Shown in pieces: positions 1 to 7,655 of a stretch of DNA of 60,718 nucleotides. The stretch lies in contig NZ_MUIO01000065.1 of NCBI RefSeq assembly GCF_002087235.1, positions 1-60,718 of the forward strand, written 5' to 3'. This stretch comes from Pseudomonas floridensis. GTDB lineage: Bacteria; Pseudomonadota; Gammaproteobacteria; Pseudomonadales; Pseudomonadaceae. Position numbers and translations under genes: made by a program. The notes beneath the pieces are model-generated. The model was not told the DNA's origin and made no database searches. It worked only from the letters and a program-made list of their open reading frames with translations. Each line of letters opens with the position of its first letter. Position 1 is the stretch's first letter.

Positions 1-466
1 TTCGTGGAGCGGATACGATCGGGCTGCCATCTTCGCCCCTCTCACATAGAGGACAAGCCATAAAAGCGTACAGCAACGGTCGATGTATGACCGTCGCTAT
101 CCGACTCAAAGCTACCTCTGCCGCGCCAAAGGATACCTACTTACGGACGTCGTAGCTCAGGCCTTGGAGATAGTACTTGCGACCATCAATTTGCTCGACC
201 TTTTGGCTAGGTCCTGCTTCCAATTGGGCCATATATCTGGAGTGCCACATGGGATAGTGGCTCTCTTGTCGGAAGGTTGAGCCCTACCGATGAGTTTCAG
301 GCAATCGATGATGAGCGCGTGCTGCCGACGGGAGGTCAGCCGCCAGCCCCTCACTGAATAGCATGTGCGCAATAGGCGTGCTTTACTTGTACCGTCAAAA
401 TGACATCTTCAGATCTTGCCTGACCTAGACTTTCCCCCAAGCTTTATAAAATTTTAAAGGATTAAA
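1..466. other. Island flank without a recognisable gene
   Basis: The short open frames here (for example 83-280 plus and 157-372 minus) overlap each other on opposite strands, and their translations do not resemble a family I recognise. I call no gene. Just before the ATPase gene the DNA becomes AT-rich. A TATAAAAT stretch near 445-452 could be part of a -10 element, but no convincing -35 partner is visible. AAAGGA at 456-461 is a plausible ribosome binding site for the ATG at 467. Confidence 0.4.
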
Positions 467-2125
467 ATGGACGATAGAAGCCTGAAAATAACCCGGAACC
501 TGAAGATCGGTGCTCTTGATGCGGAGGGCGACGCTGATCTACTGAATCGGTGTTTTGTCGACAACGGTTATTTGAACCGGCTGATGGATGTAGATTCTCC
601 TGAGTCAATAATTCTAGGTCGTACAGGGTCGGGCAAAAGCGCTTTACTTTACAAGATTCAATCCACGGCTCAAAAAGTTGTAAAGCTTGATCCTAACGAT
701 ATTTCTGTTCGATTTTTAGAACACTCCGATATTATTCAGTTTTTTTGCGCGCTGAATATTAATCTTGATCTTTTTTACAAGCTTTTATGGCGTCATGTAC
801 TGACTGTAGAGTTTTTGAAGCTCAGATATGATATAAAAAATGAGTTCGAAAGCAGAAGTTTCATCGATGGTCTCGTTAATAAATTTAGCAGGGATGTAAC
901 TAGGAAGAAAGCGCTGGAGTACTTCAGTGAATGGGGAGACCGCTTTTGGCTAGATACGGATGAACAGCTTCGGATAATAACAAATAAGCTGGAGTCTGAT
1001 ACAAAAAGCTCAATAGGAGCCAAGTACTCTGATGTTGCTCTTTCGCTAGATGGAGCAAAAAAACTATCTGACGAAGAACGAGTTGAAATAAAACAGCGCG
1101 CCAGTCTTGTGGTTAATGGTTTACAGATACGTAAGCTCAACGAAGTTTTAGATTTGTTGGCTGAACATTCCTTTGATGATCCTCAGAAAAAGTTTTACAT
1201 ACTAATTGATCAGTTAGATGAAGAGTGGGCTGGAACAGAGACTAGAGTTCGGTTTATCCGAGCCTTAATAGAGGAAATTAAAACATTTCGCCGAATTCGG
1301 CAGACGAAAATAATCGCAGCATTGCGAAAGGATTTGCTGGTACTTGTGTTTGACATAACTCGCGATTCTGGTTTTCAAGAGGAGAAATATGAATCATATC
1401 TCCTTGAGCTAAGGTGGTCTCCTGAGGAGTTGGCGCGCCTAATAGAGTTGCGGATAAATGAGGTTTTCAAAAGTCAATATACAAGACAGTTGGTGCACTT
1501 CGACGATGTATTTCCGAAAGCTCGTAAGGGAGGAGGGCAAACTGCAATGGAGTTTATTATTGAACGCACCCTGCGCCGCCCTCGTGACATACTGCAGTTT
1601 GTCAACGAGAGCTTTATTATCGCTGCTGATCGTGAGCGTATCTCTTGGAGATCTTTGTTTGCGGCTGAAGCGCAATATTCGGAGAAGCGTTTAAAATCTT
1701 TGAAGGAAGAGTGGAGTGAGGTTTACCCATCTTTTGAAGATGCTGTAGAAGTTCTCCGTGGATTAAAAGCAACTTTCACACGTTCAATGATCAAAGATGC
1801 AAGATTGGAAGATGTGATGTTATCGCTGTATGATCATGATACGTCCGACCCATGCGTGGCCATAGTGAAAAAATACTACGACAGCCAAGGTGTTAAGGAA
1901 TCCGAAGTTCTGTCAAGTTTACTTTCTTGTCTATATCGGGTAGGCGCTGTTGGAGTGAAAACGGGGGCTATGGATACGTATATCTGGTGCTACGTTGACC
2001 AGGCTTCAGTCACTAGGGGGGAAATTAAACGCGTTGAACATTTGAAGATTCACAAAATGCTTTATCGCGCTCTTGATGTTATTACTGATCAAAGAGAGAT
2101 TTTTGAGGCCGAAGACCTAGACTAA
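467..2125 (+). CDS. P-loop ATPase, Sll1717-family-like
   Basis: This 552-residue protein has a Walker A motif GRTGSGKS at residues 51-58 and a hydrophobic Walker B strand ending in Asp-Gln-Leu-Asp-Glu (residues 248-252). The N-terminal 'DAEGDADLL...VDNGY' pattern before Walker A and the 'RRPRDILQFVNE' motif in the C-terminal half resemble the STAND-like/Sll1717 group of P-loop ATPases; this assignment comes from memory of the family. No membrane segment or nuclease motif is evident. The coding sequence is visibly AT-rich and rich in A- and T-ending codons, unlike gabD or hut genes in this window, which suggests acquisition. ATG at 467 follows AAAGGA. It has no same-strand partner nearby. An anti-phage or element-maintenance role is possible from its island setting but is not shown. 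Confidence 0.7.
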   Translation: MDDRSLKITRNLKIGALDAEGDADLLNRCFVDNGYLNRLMDVDSPESIILGRTGSGKSALLYKIQSTAQKVVKLDPNDISVRFLEHSDIIQFFCALNINLDLFYKLLWRHVLTVEFLKLRYDIKNEFESRSFIDGLVNKFSRDVTRKKALEYFSEWGDRFWLDTDEQLRIITNKLESDTKSSIGAKYSDVALSLDGAKKLSDEERVEIKQRASLVVNGLQIRKLNEVLDLLAEHSFDDPQKKFYILIDQLDEEWAGTETRVRFIRALIEEIKTFRRIRQTKIIAALRKDLLVLVFDITRDSGFQEEKYESYLLELRWSPEELARLIELRINEVFKSQYTRQLVHFDDVFPKARKGGGQTAMEFIIERTLRRPRDILQFVNESFIIAADRERISWRSLFAAEAQYSEKRLKSLKEEWSEVYPSFEDAVEVLRGLKATFTRSMIKDARLEDVMLSLYDHDTSDPCVAIVKKYYDSQGVKESEVLSSLLSCLYRVGAVGVKTGAMDTYIWCYVDQASVTRGEIKRVEHLKIHKMLYRALDVITDQREIFEAEDLD

Positions 2126-2208
2126 CAGTGCTGTCTTGCTTTGCAAGGTCGCGGTTATGGTGACCCAGCTCCTTGGAGGTCTTTTGGTAAAGGCGGTGAT
2201 GCCTCGGC

Positions 2209-2315
2209 CCATTGCTGAAACTTATGCAGTCTATTTAATTTGAAAGGCTACTTCTGGCCGAAGTCGGTTTTTCAGGAACCGATGCTTTTGGCCAGAAGCC
2301 GTCATTCAGCAATGG
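2209..2315. repeat. Long nested inverted repeat
   Basis: Three nested inverted pairs lie around one centre. CCATTGCTGAA (2209-2219) pairs with TTCAGCAATGG (2305-2315), CTTCTGGCC (2251-2259) with GGCCAGAAG (2290-2298), and TCGGTT (2265-2270 region) with AACCGA (2277-2282). The arms are perfect, but the outer spacers are unequal (31 and 6 bases). The element starts about 80 bases after the ATPase stop codon. There is no T-tract, so it is not a standard terminator. It could be a small non-autonomous repeat or a structured RNA. Confidence 0.5.
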
Positions 2316-2384
2316 AGGAAGTATGAGAAGCTCTCGTCCGTCACTTTGATTAGCGTAACCCGAAGCGCCCGGAATATGTGCGGG

Positions 2385-2666
2385 TTAGAGGCCCGGCTTA
2401 TCATTGATTTTATAGCCTGCCAAAGGAATTTCGGATGTGTGGTTGTATAGCATGGCAGAACTAATCCGGACGCCAGTGATGCCCAGGCTGCATACGTTGG
2501 TAGGCAGAAACACAATTGCGTTGCTAGTGCTCGCAAGCTTCAACAGCCCGGTGCCTCCGTAGCTCATGTCCAGTGAACTGGTATCCGGATTTGCGAGGAA
2601 GACTTGTTCGTCATGGCGTTCGAAAAAGTGTGTCTCGATTTCCTCGAGTTTGGATGGACTTTGGCT
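2385..2666 (-). pseudogene. Gene remnant of unknown family
   Basis: On the minus strand an open frame runs from just after a TAA (2667-2669) to a stop at 2385. The only ATG inside it is at 2567, leaving 60 residues, yet the residues before that ATG are as protein-like as those after it ('ETHFFERHDEQVFLANPD'). The composition looks like real coding sequence and not a shadow, because no gene lies opposite. I read it as the C-terminal end of a decayed gene. I do not recognise the family. A real gene with an undetected start, or chance, are alternatives. Confidence 0.3.
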
Positions 2667-2805
2667 TTATGGCACAGGTCTGACGGCTCTCTGCCTTAAG
2701 CAGACTGCGATATTTAGTATTAAGAAATAAACTGCATCTGGAGAAATGTCAGGGCAGCTGTGAGCTGCCAGCGAACGCGTTCACTTACAATCCAGGGCCT
2801 TCATC

Positions 2806-2832
2806 AAAAAGGGCCCCGTCTGGGCCCTTTTT
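2806..2832 (-). terminator. Rho-independent terminator after the MvaT-like gene
   Basis: AAAAAGGGCCC (2806-2816) and GGGCCCTTTTT (2822-2832) form an 11-base-pair stem around a 5-base loop. It lies 15 bases beyond the stop codon of the minus-strand MvaT-like gene. The stem is symmetrical with A and T tracts on both sides, so it could work in both directions. Confidence 0.85.
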
Positions 2833-2846
2833 CAGGTGAAGCGGTT

Positions 2847-3212
2847 TTATTTCTTCAGCCATCCTTCGACGACTTCTGCACCGTATTCTGTCTTCCATTC
2901 CTTTAAGGCTCTGTGATTCCCACCTTTGGTTTCGATCACTTCACCGGTATTCGGATTTTTGTACACCTTGAGTACGCGCGGTTTGCGTGTGCCAGCAGGT
3001 TTGTCAGAGATCTGGCCTCGGGCCGATGCCTGGGGGTCCAGCAGATTGACGATGTGCTTCAGGCTGAAGCCATAGTGCTCAAGCAGCTTGCGCAGCTTCG
3101 TTTCGAACTCGATCTCTTTCTTCAGTCCATCATCACCTTTCATCTTTTCCAGCGCCTGGAGTTGCTCGGCGAGGTGTTTTTCCAGCTGACGGTATTCTGC
3201 GAGTTTGGACAT
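2847..3212 (-). CDS. MvaT/MvaU-family H-NS-like nucleoid protein
   Basis: This 121-residue protein matches the MvaT layout. An N-terminal coiled-coil dimerisation region (about 1-60, with 'KKEIEFETKLRKLLEHYGFSL') is followed by a C-terminal DNA-binding region with 'KVYKNPNTGEVIETKGGNHR' and 'LKEWKTEYG' (about 80-118). MvaT proteins bind AT-rich, often foreign, DNA and silence it. The N-terminal half differs clearly from the chromosomal MvaT sequence I remember, so this is probably an accessory paralogue carried by the island and not the housekeeping copy. It is the last gene of a minus-strand set with the small protein, the coiled-coil protein and the DUF927 fragment, and is followed by a strong terminator. 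Confidence 0.88.
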   Translation of the reverse strand: MSKLAEYRQLEKHLAEQLQALEKMKGDDGLKKEIEFETKLRKLLEHYGFSLKHIVNLLDPQASARGQISDKPAGTRKPRVLKVYKNPNTGEVIETKGGNHRALKEWKTEYGAEVVEGWLKK

Positions 3213-3277
3213 ACTGTCCCCTTTATCTGTAGTTGCGTGTGTTATTGAGATCGATAGTGCCGATTAAAAGTCTCGCA

Positions 3278-3475
3278 CTATTTCCGGCGTATCAGTTGAC
3301 TTTCAATGTGCGCCATTTCCGCTTTAATTGCCTTGATCGTCAGCATTTGTATCTGACTGACTTTGGCTGAGGTCGCGCTGATGGTTTTCAGCAGTGCAGC
3401 CAGATAAGCTTTCCGAGCCTTGAGCGTGTCAGCCCAGCTCGTGCTGTTTTGTAGCGGCTTGTTCACTGCTTTCAT
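3278..3475 (-). CDS. Small hypothetical island protein
   Basis: This is a 65-residue basic, mostly helical protein rich in Lys, Ala and Ile, with no motif I recognise and no signal peptide or membrane segment. Its ATG lies inside the 3' end of the upstream coiled-coil gene (47-base overlap in a different frame), which suggests translational coupling. It could equally be an annotation artefact. It sits 65 bases upstream of the MvaT-like gene on the same strand. Confidence 0.5.
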   Translation of the reverse strand: MKAVNKPLQNSTSWADTLKARKAYLAALLKTISATSAKVSQIQMLTIKAIKAEMAHIESQLIRRK

Positions 3476-4373
3476 CCTTTCGTTGCCCCAGTTGGCTCAC
3501 GAATGCAGCCTGTTGAGGTGTCGAAATATCGTTGAGCTGGAGCAGGTCCTGCGCGCTGTATCTGCGCGCCCGGTCGAATAGTTCATGCCACGTCCAGTTC
3601 CCGACCTTTTCACCTTCCTGCGGAACCGCCAGTTTCAACAGGCTCACTTGATCAAGGCCGAGCAGGTTGTAATTTGCCCACAGCCTTCCGCCCACATCGA
3701 AGAGTGCCTTAGCGGCCTCGTTCCATTTCTCTTCCAGCACTGTTTGAGAAAGCCACAGGGCGTCGCGTTCTATGCCCTTGTGCTTTTCCTGCGCTTCGGC
3801 GATGTATCGATCTACGGTAAGCAGCTCCTGCTCCAGCGCGGATATGATCAGGCCTTGTCGACGATCATGTTCGGCAGCGGTTGCCAGGTTTTTTGCGGCT
3901 TTTTGCGCATCGGCGTTGGCGGTCTTTTCGCCTTCGGTGTCGCCCCATGCGACGGCCTGTGCATACGCAGTCGCGGCGTTCGTTTCAGCCTGCCGGGCTT
4001 TGGCCATGTCCTCTACGGCCTGTTGTTTGATCTGTTCAAGACGGGTGCTGAGGCCCTGACGTTTTTCATTCAGCTCCTGCTCATCGGCTTTCCAGGTGTT
4101 CATGGCCTCGATGTAACCCGTCATCAGGGAATGGCTGTTGATAAGGGTCTCGCGGCGATTGATCTTCTGACCCAACAGGTCCGCATTGTGCTTGCGCGCA
4201 TCGAAACGCGTTTTCAGCTCGTTGTACTTGTCGCGTAGTTCGCGCTCTTGGGTGGGCTCGATGGACTGCTCATTTTCCAGCGCAGCTTCAAAAGGCAGCA
4301 TTTGGGCATGCAACTGGTCGGCCTCTTTCAGCAGGTCATCGCGGCGGTCTTTCAGTTCTTGGATCTCGTTCAT
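3429..4373 (-). CDS. Coiled-coil protein of unknown function
   Basis: This is a 314-residue hydrophilic protein. Residues 1 to about 200 are long charged helices rich in Glu, Gln, Lys, Arg and Ala with little hydrophobic content, typical of a coiled coil ('MNEIQELKDRRDDLLKEADQ' onward). The last 110 residues are more globular ('VGGRLWANYNLLGLDQVSLL'). There is no signal peptide or membrane helix. I do not recognise a family. Its position between a DUF927 fragment and an MvaT-like gene suggests a mobile-element maintenance or structural role, which is inference. Base composition is closer to the core genome than that of the ATPase gene upstream. Confidence 0.7.
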   Translation of the reverse strand: MNEIQELKDRRDDLLKEADQLHAQMLPFEAALENEQSIEPTQERELRDKYNELKTRFDARKHNADLLGQKINRRETLINSHSLMTGYIEAMNTWKADEQELNEKRQGLSTRLEQIKQQAVEDMAKARQAETNAATAYAQAVAWGDTEGEKTANADAQKAAKNLATAAEHDRRQGLIISALEQELLTVDRYIAEAQEKHKGIERDALWLSQTVLEEKWNEAAKALFDVGGRLWANYNLLGLDQVSLLKLAVPQEGEKVGNWTWHELFDRARRYSAQDLLQLNDISTPQQAAFVSQLGQRKDESSEQAATKQHELG

Positions 4374-4466
4374 GTGTCTGGTCTCTATTCACTTCGATTG
4401 GGAGTTGGTTGAGTGGCTGGCGAGGCCGGGAATCAGCCGGCGCTACCTCGATCCGCAGGGATGCAC

Positions 4467-5426
4467 TCATGCAGCCCGAGCCTCGCTTTCAGCCAATCCC
4501 GGAATCGTCTTCACGATGTAACAACGTTGTGTGCCCAGGCCGGGCAAGCGGACCAGACTCGATGCCTTTCCATCGTTCCCCGGCTCAATGACTCCGCGCT
4601 GCAGCAGCTCCTTGTTCACCGCATTGATGTTCATGCCCCGGAAGATCTCCGAGCGCCAGGACTCGGGCAGCACGTAATACGTGTTGGTGGTGTGCAAGGA
4701 GTCGCCCAGACCGTGTTCCATCGTCTTGCGAAAGCCAAGCCTGTCGATGGTGCGCGGGCCGTGTTCGTCGATTTTTGCCGCTGCCGATTCCCAGCGGGTA
4801 AATCGGCTCTCGCCGAAGCGCTCGATGACCTGGCGCAGTCGCGACACGATTGCGTCACCCTCGAAGTTACCGACGCCGCCACGTTCGTTCATCCATGCGT
4901 TGAGGCACACCCGAGCTGCGGTGGTAGCGGTCCCATCAGGCCAGCCTGTTATCCCCATCGCAGTGGCCAGCTCACCCGCTGCGGCGGCGAGGCCAAAGCG
5001 AGCGGCGGCACGGTGAGCTTGTCCGCTGGCCGACGCAGGTAACGATTGGGCGATAAAGCCTTCCAGCGTGCGGCGCAGAATGGCGGACCAAGCGTGGCGT
5101 TTGTCGGGCTCACACAGCGCTGTGAGAAAGGCGGTGAGCGGTGTGCCGTAGTATTTCGCGACTCGTGCTTTGAGCGCGTCGGACAGCGCCGCTGCATCAT
5201 CGAAACCGTTGAGGGTGTCGAACATGCCCAAACCTTTGCTGGCATCGGCTGGAACGGCGAGCATGCGTACTTCCATGCCCGCTTTCAGCTCCTTGTTCGC
5301 TTCGGCCATGTGCTGGGCCAGCGTCTTCTCGCCCGTGGAAAGGAACAGCAAACGCCACTCTTGTACCTGCCGACCTGCCTGGCCTCGATCATTAGCCCGT
5401 GCCTTGCCGGTGCCAGACATGTACAC
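4467..5426 (-). pseudogene. 5'-truncated DUF927 (helicase-like) gene
   Basis: The open frame starts at a GTG with 'YMSGTGKARANDRGQAG', then 'EWRLLFLSTGEKTLAQHMAEA'. These match the middle of DUF927 proteins of integrative elements, where a longer N-terminal region with the Walker motifs should precede them. The in-frame sequence upstream of the GTG reaches a TAG after about 14 codons, so the N-terminal half including the ATP-binding site is absent. The remaining 319 residues look intact to the stop. DUF927 proteins are helicase/primase-like parts of element replication modules. The break lies between this gene and the tRNA-Arg terminator, where an integrase would be expected, which suggests a deletion that removed both. 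Confidence 0.75.
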
Positions 5427-5531
5427 CGTCCTGTCGACGATGCGCGTCTTGCATGCCTATCCCATACCAAGCGCCAGTCCGAGCGGGCTTTGATAGATTC
5501 CGATGCGATATAGGAACGCCTCCAGCCAAAA

Positions 5532-5559
5532 ACAAAAAAGCCCGCACAAGGCGGGCTTT
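5532..5559 (-). terminator. Terminator of tRNA-Arg
   Basis: On the minus strand AGCCCGC (5557-5551) and GCGGGCT (5545-5539) form a 7-base-pair stem with a 5-base loop, followed by TTTTTT and a further T-rich run. It lies 45 bases after the tRNA 3' end. It marks the likely limit of ancestral chromosome before the island remnant. Confidence 0.85.
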
Positions 5560-5603
5560 CGGAGTTCTTTGTAGACTGTCCAAGACACATCTAGATTTTA
5601 GTA

Positions 5604-5680
5604 TGGCGCACCAGGCGGGATTCGAACCCACGACCCCTGCCTTCGGAGGGCAGTACTCTATCCAGCTGAGCTACTGGTGC
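5604..5680 (-). tRNA. tRNA-Arg (anticodon CCG)
   Basis: The 77-base minus-strand sequence begins GCACCAGTAGCTCAGCTGGA and ends with an encoded CCA (5606-5604). The acceptor stem GCACCAG/CTGGTGC pairs fully. The anticodon stem CTGCC/GGCAG encloses the loop CTCCGAA, giving anticodon CCG, which reads CGG (Arg). The T loop GTTCGAATC is standard. Its 3' end faces the island remnant, as expected when a tyrosine recombinase uses a tRNA 3' end as attachment site. I found no second copy of the tRNA 3' end in positions 1-5600, so the other att repeat is outside the window or lost. Confidence 0.95.
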
Positions 5681-6023
5681 AACGCGGGCGCCATGATACT
5701 CATCTGATGGGCGGGCGTCCATGCTGGCGAGCGGCTGTTGTCGATTTCGCACGCTTTATCCATCCCGCGTCTAAAAACCTCGCAAAACCTTCAATCCCAC
5801 CGCAACACCCCGTTCTTTTTTTCGAACAGCCTATTGTCCTTTAACCCAGCAGTCCCTAGGATTCGTTTGAGATTTCAAACGCTCTTGTTCGGTCTTCGCG
5901 CGTTTCAGGCGCTGCGCATCGTTGGAGCCGATGGAATGTTTTCCCGGCGATGGCTTCCAAATGGGGTGCATCGATATTCATTTGTTCGCTCCGCCTTTGT
6001 GCGGTGCTGTTTAGGAGGCCGAC

Positions 6024-7466
6024 ATGCAGCTCAAAGATTCCACACTGTTCCGCCAGCAAGCCTACATCAACGGCCAGTGGCTGGATGCGGACGGTGGCCA
6101 GTCGATCAAGGTCAACAACCCTGCCAACAACGAGATCCTCGGAACTGTGCCGAAGATGGGCGCGGCCGAGACGCGTCGTGCGATCGAAGCGGCTGACAAG
6201 GCGCTGCCGGCCTGGCGTGCACTGACCGCCAAAGAGCGTGGCAACAAGTTACGTCGCTGGTTTGAGCTGATGATCGAGAACCAGGACGACCTGGGTATGC
6301 TCATGACGCTGGAGCAGGGCAAGCCGCTGGCCGAGGCCAAGGGCGAGATTGCTTACGCCGCTTCCTTTATTGAGTGGTTCGCGGAAGAAGCCAAGCGTGT
6401 CTACGGCGATGTGATCCCCGGTCACCAGCCGGACAAGCGTCTGATTGTGCTAAAGCAGCCGATTGGTGTGACCGCTGCGATCACACCGTGGAACTTCCCG
6501 GCGGCGATGATCACCCGCAAGGCCGGTCCTGCGCTGGCTGCAGGTTGCACGATGGTGCTCAAGCCCGCTTCGCAAACGCCGTTTTCCGCACTGGCGCTGG
6601 CTGAGCTGGCCGAACGTGCGGGTATTCCGGCAGGTGTGTTCAGCGTGGTGACCGGGAGCGCGGGCGATATCGGTGGCGAACTGACCGGCAACCCGATCGT
6701 GCGCAAGCTGTCCTTCACCGGCTCGACCGACATTGGTCGCCAGTTGATGGCCGAGTGCGCCAAGGACATCAAGAAAGTCTCGCTGGAACTGGGCGGCAAC
6801 GCGCCGTTTATCGTGTTCGATGATGCCGACCTGGATAAGGCGGTTGAAGGCGCGATGATCTCCAAGTACCGCAACAACGGTCAGACCTGCGTCTGCGCCA
6901 ACCGCATCTACGTGCAGGACGCGGTGTACGACGCGTTCGCCGAGAAGCTCAAGGTTGCGGTGGGCAAGCTCAAGATCGGCAACGGGCTGGAAGAGGGCGT
7001 CACCACCGGTCCACTGATCGACGACAAGGCCGTGGCCAAGGTCAAGGAACACATCGCCGATGCGGTGAGCAAAGGCGCGACCGTTCTGTCCGGTGGCAAC
7101 AGCATGGAAGGCTCGTTCTTCGAACCGACTATTCTGGTCAACGTGTCGAAAGACGCCGCCGTCGCCCGTGAAGAGACCTTTGGCCCGCTGGCGCCGCTGT
7201 TCCGCTTCAAGGATGAAGCTGAAGTGATCGAAATGGCCAACGACACCGAGTTTGGTCTGGCGTCGTACTTCTATGCTCAGAACATGAGCCGCGTGTTCCG
7301 CGTGGCCGAAGCGCTGGAATACGGCATGGTGGGTATCAACACCGGCCTGATTTCCAACGAGCTGGCACCGTTCGGCGGCATCAAGTCCTCGGGGCTGGGC
7401 CGTGAAGGTTCCAAATACGGCATCGAAGACTATCTGGAAATCAAATACCTCTGCCTGTCGGTCTGA
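6024..7466 (+). CDS. gabD: Succinate-semialdehyde dehydrogenase (NADP+)
   Basis: GabD oxidises succinate semialdehyde to succinate with NADP+, the second step of GABA degradation. The 480-residue length matches the family. Aldehyde dehydrogenase residues are all present: Asn157 in 'TPWNFP', Glu255 in 'LELGGNAP' and the catalytic Cys289 in 'NNGQTCVCANR'. The paired Cys289/Cys291 is typical of GabD. The start ATG follows a strong AGGAGG site. The 340 bases between the tRNA and this gene hold no other gene; short frames there overlap the tRNA or lack family similarity. gabT follows 189 bases downstream, probably in the same transcription unit. Confidence 0.97.
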   Translation: MQLKDSTLFRQQAYINGQWLDADGGQSIKVNNPANNEILGTVPKMGAAETRRAIEAADKALPAWRALTAKERGNKLRRWFELMIENQDDLGMLMTLEQGKPLAEAKGEIAYAASFIEWFAEEAKRVYGDVIPGHQPDKRLIVLKQPIGVTAAITPWNFPAAMITRKAGPALAAGCTMVLKPASQTPFSALALAELAERAGIPAGVFSVVTGSAGDIGGELTGNPIVRKLSFTGSTDIGRQLMAECAKDIKKVSLELGGNAPFIVFDDADLDKAVEGAMISKYRNNGQTCVCANRIYVQDAVYDAFAEKLKVAVGKLKIGNGLEEGVTTGPLIDDKAVAKVKEHIADAVSKGATVLSGGNSMEGSFFEPTILVNVSKDAAVAREETFGPLAPLFRFKDEAEVIEMANDTEFGLASYFYAQNMSRVFRVAEALEYGMVGINTGLISNELAPFGGIKSSGLGREGSKYGIEDYLEIKYLCLSV

Positions 7467-7655
7467 TTCGGACTGCTCGACCAGGGATATTGCAGCCGAT
7501 GGCGCGCGAGAGCGACGCGTCATCGGCTTTTGCGGCACCCGAAACTTAGGGGTGGCTTGAAGGCTGCAGCAGTCGATCATCGTATGCTGTTGCGGTTTAC
7601 CCAGGCTGCTTGATCCTTGAACTGCGCCGACCGATGAGCGGCGAATGAGGAATAC

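Noticed and set aside
157..372. 71-codon frame in the left flank
   Set aside because: No ribosome binding site, no homology recognised, and it overlaps another equally weak frame.
5603..5707. Plus-strand frame reading through the tRNA ('AGFEPTTPAFGGQYSIQLSYW')
   Set aside because: It is the antisense translation of tRNA-Arg, a common false ORF, and has no ribosome binding site.
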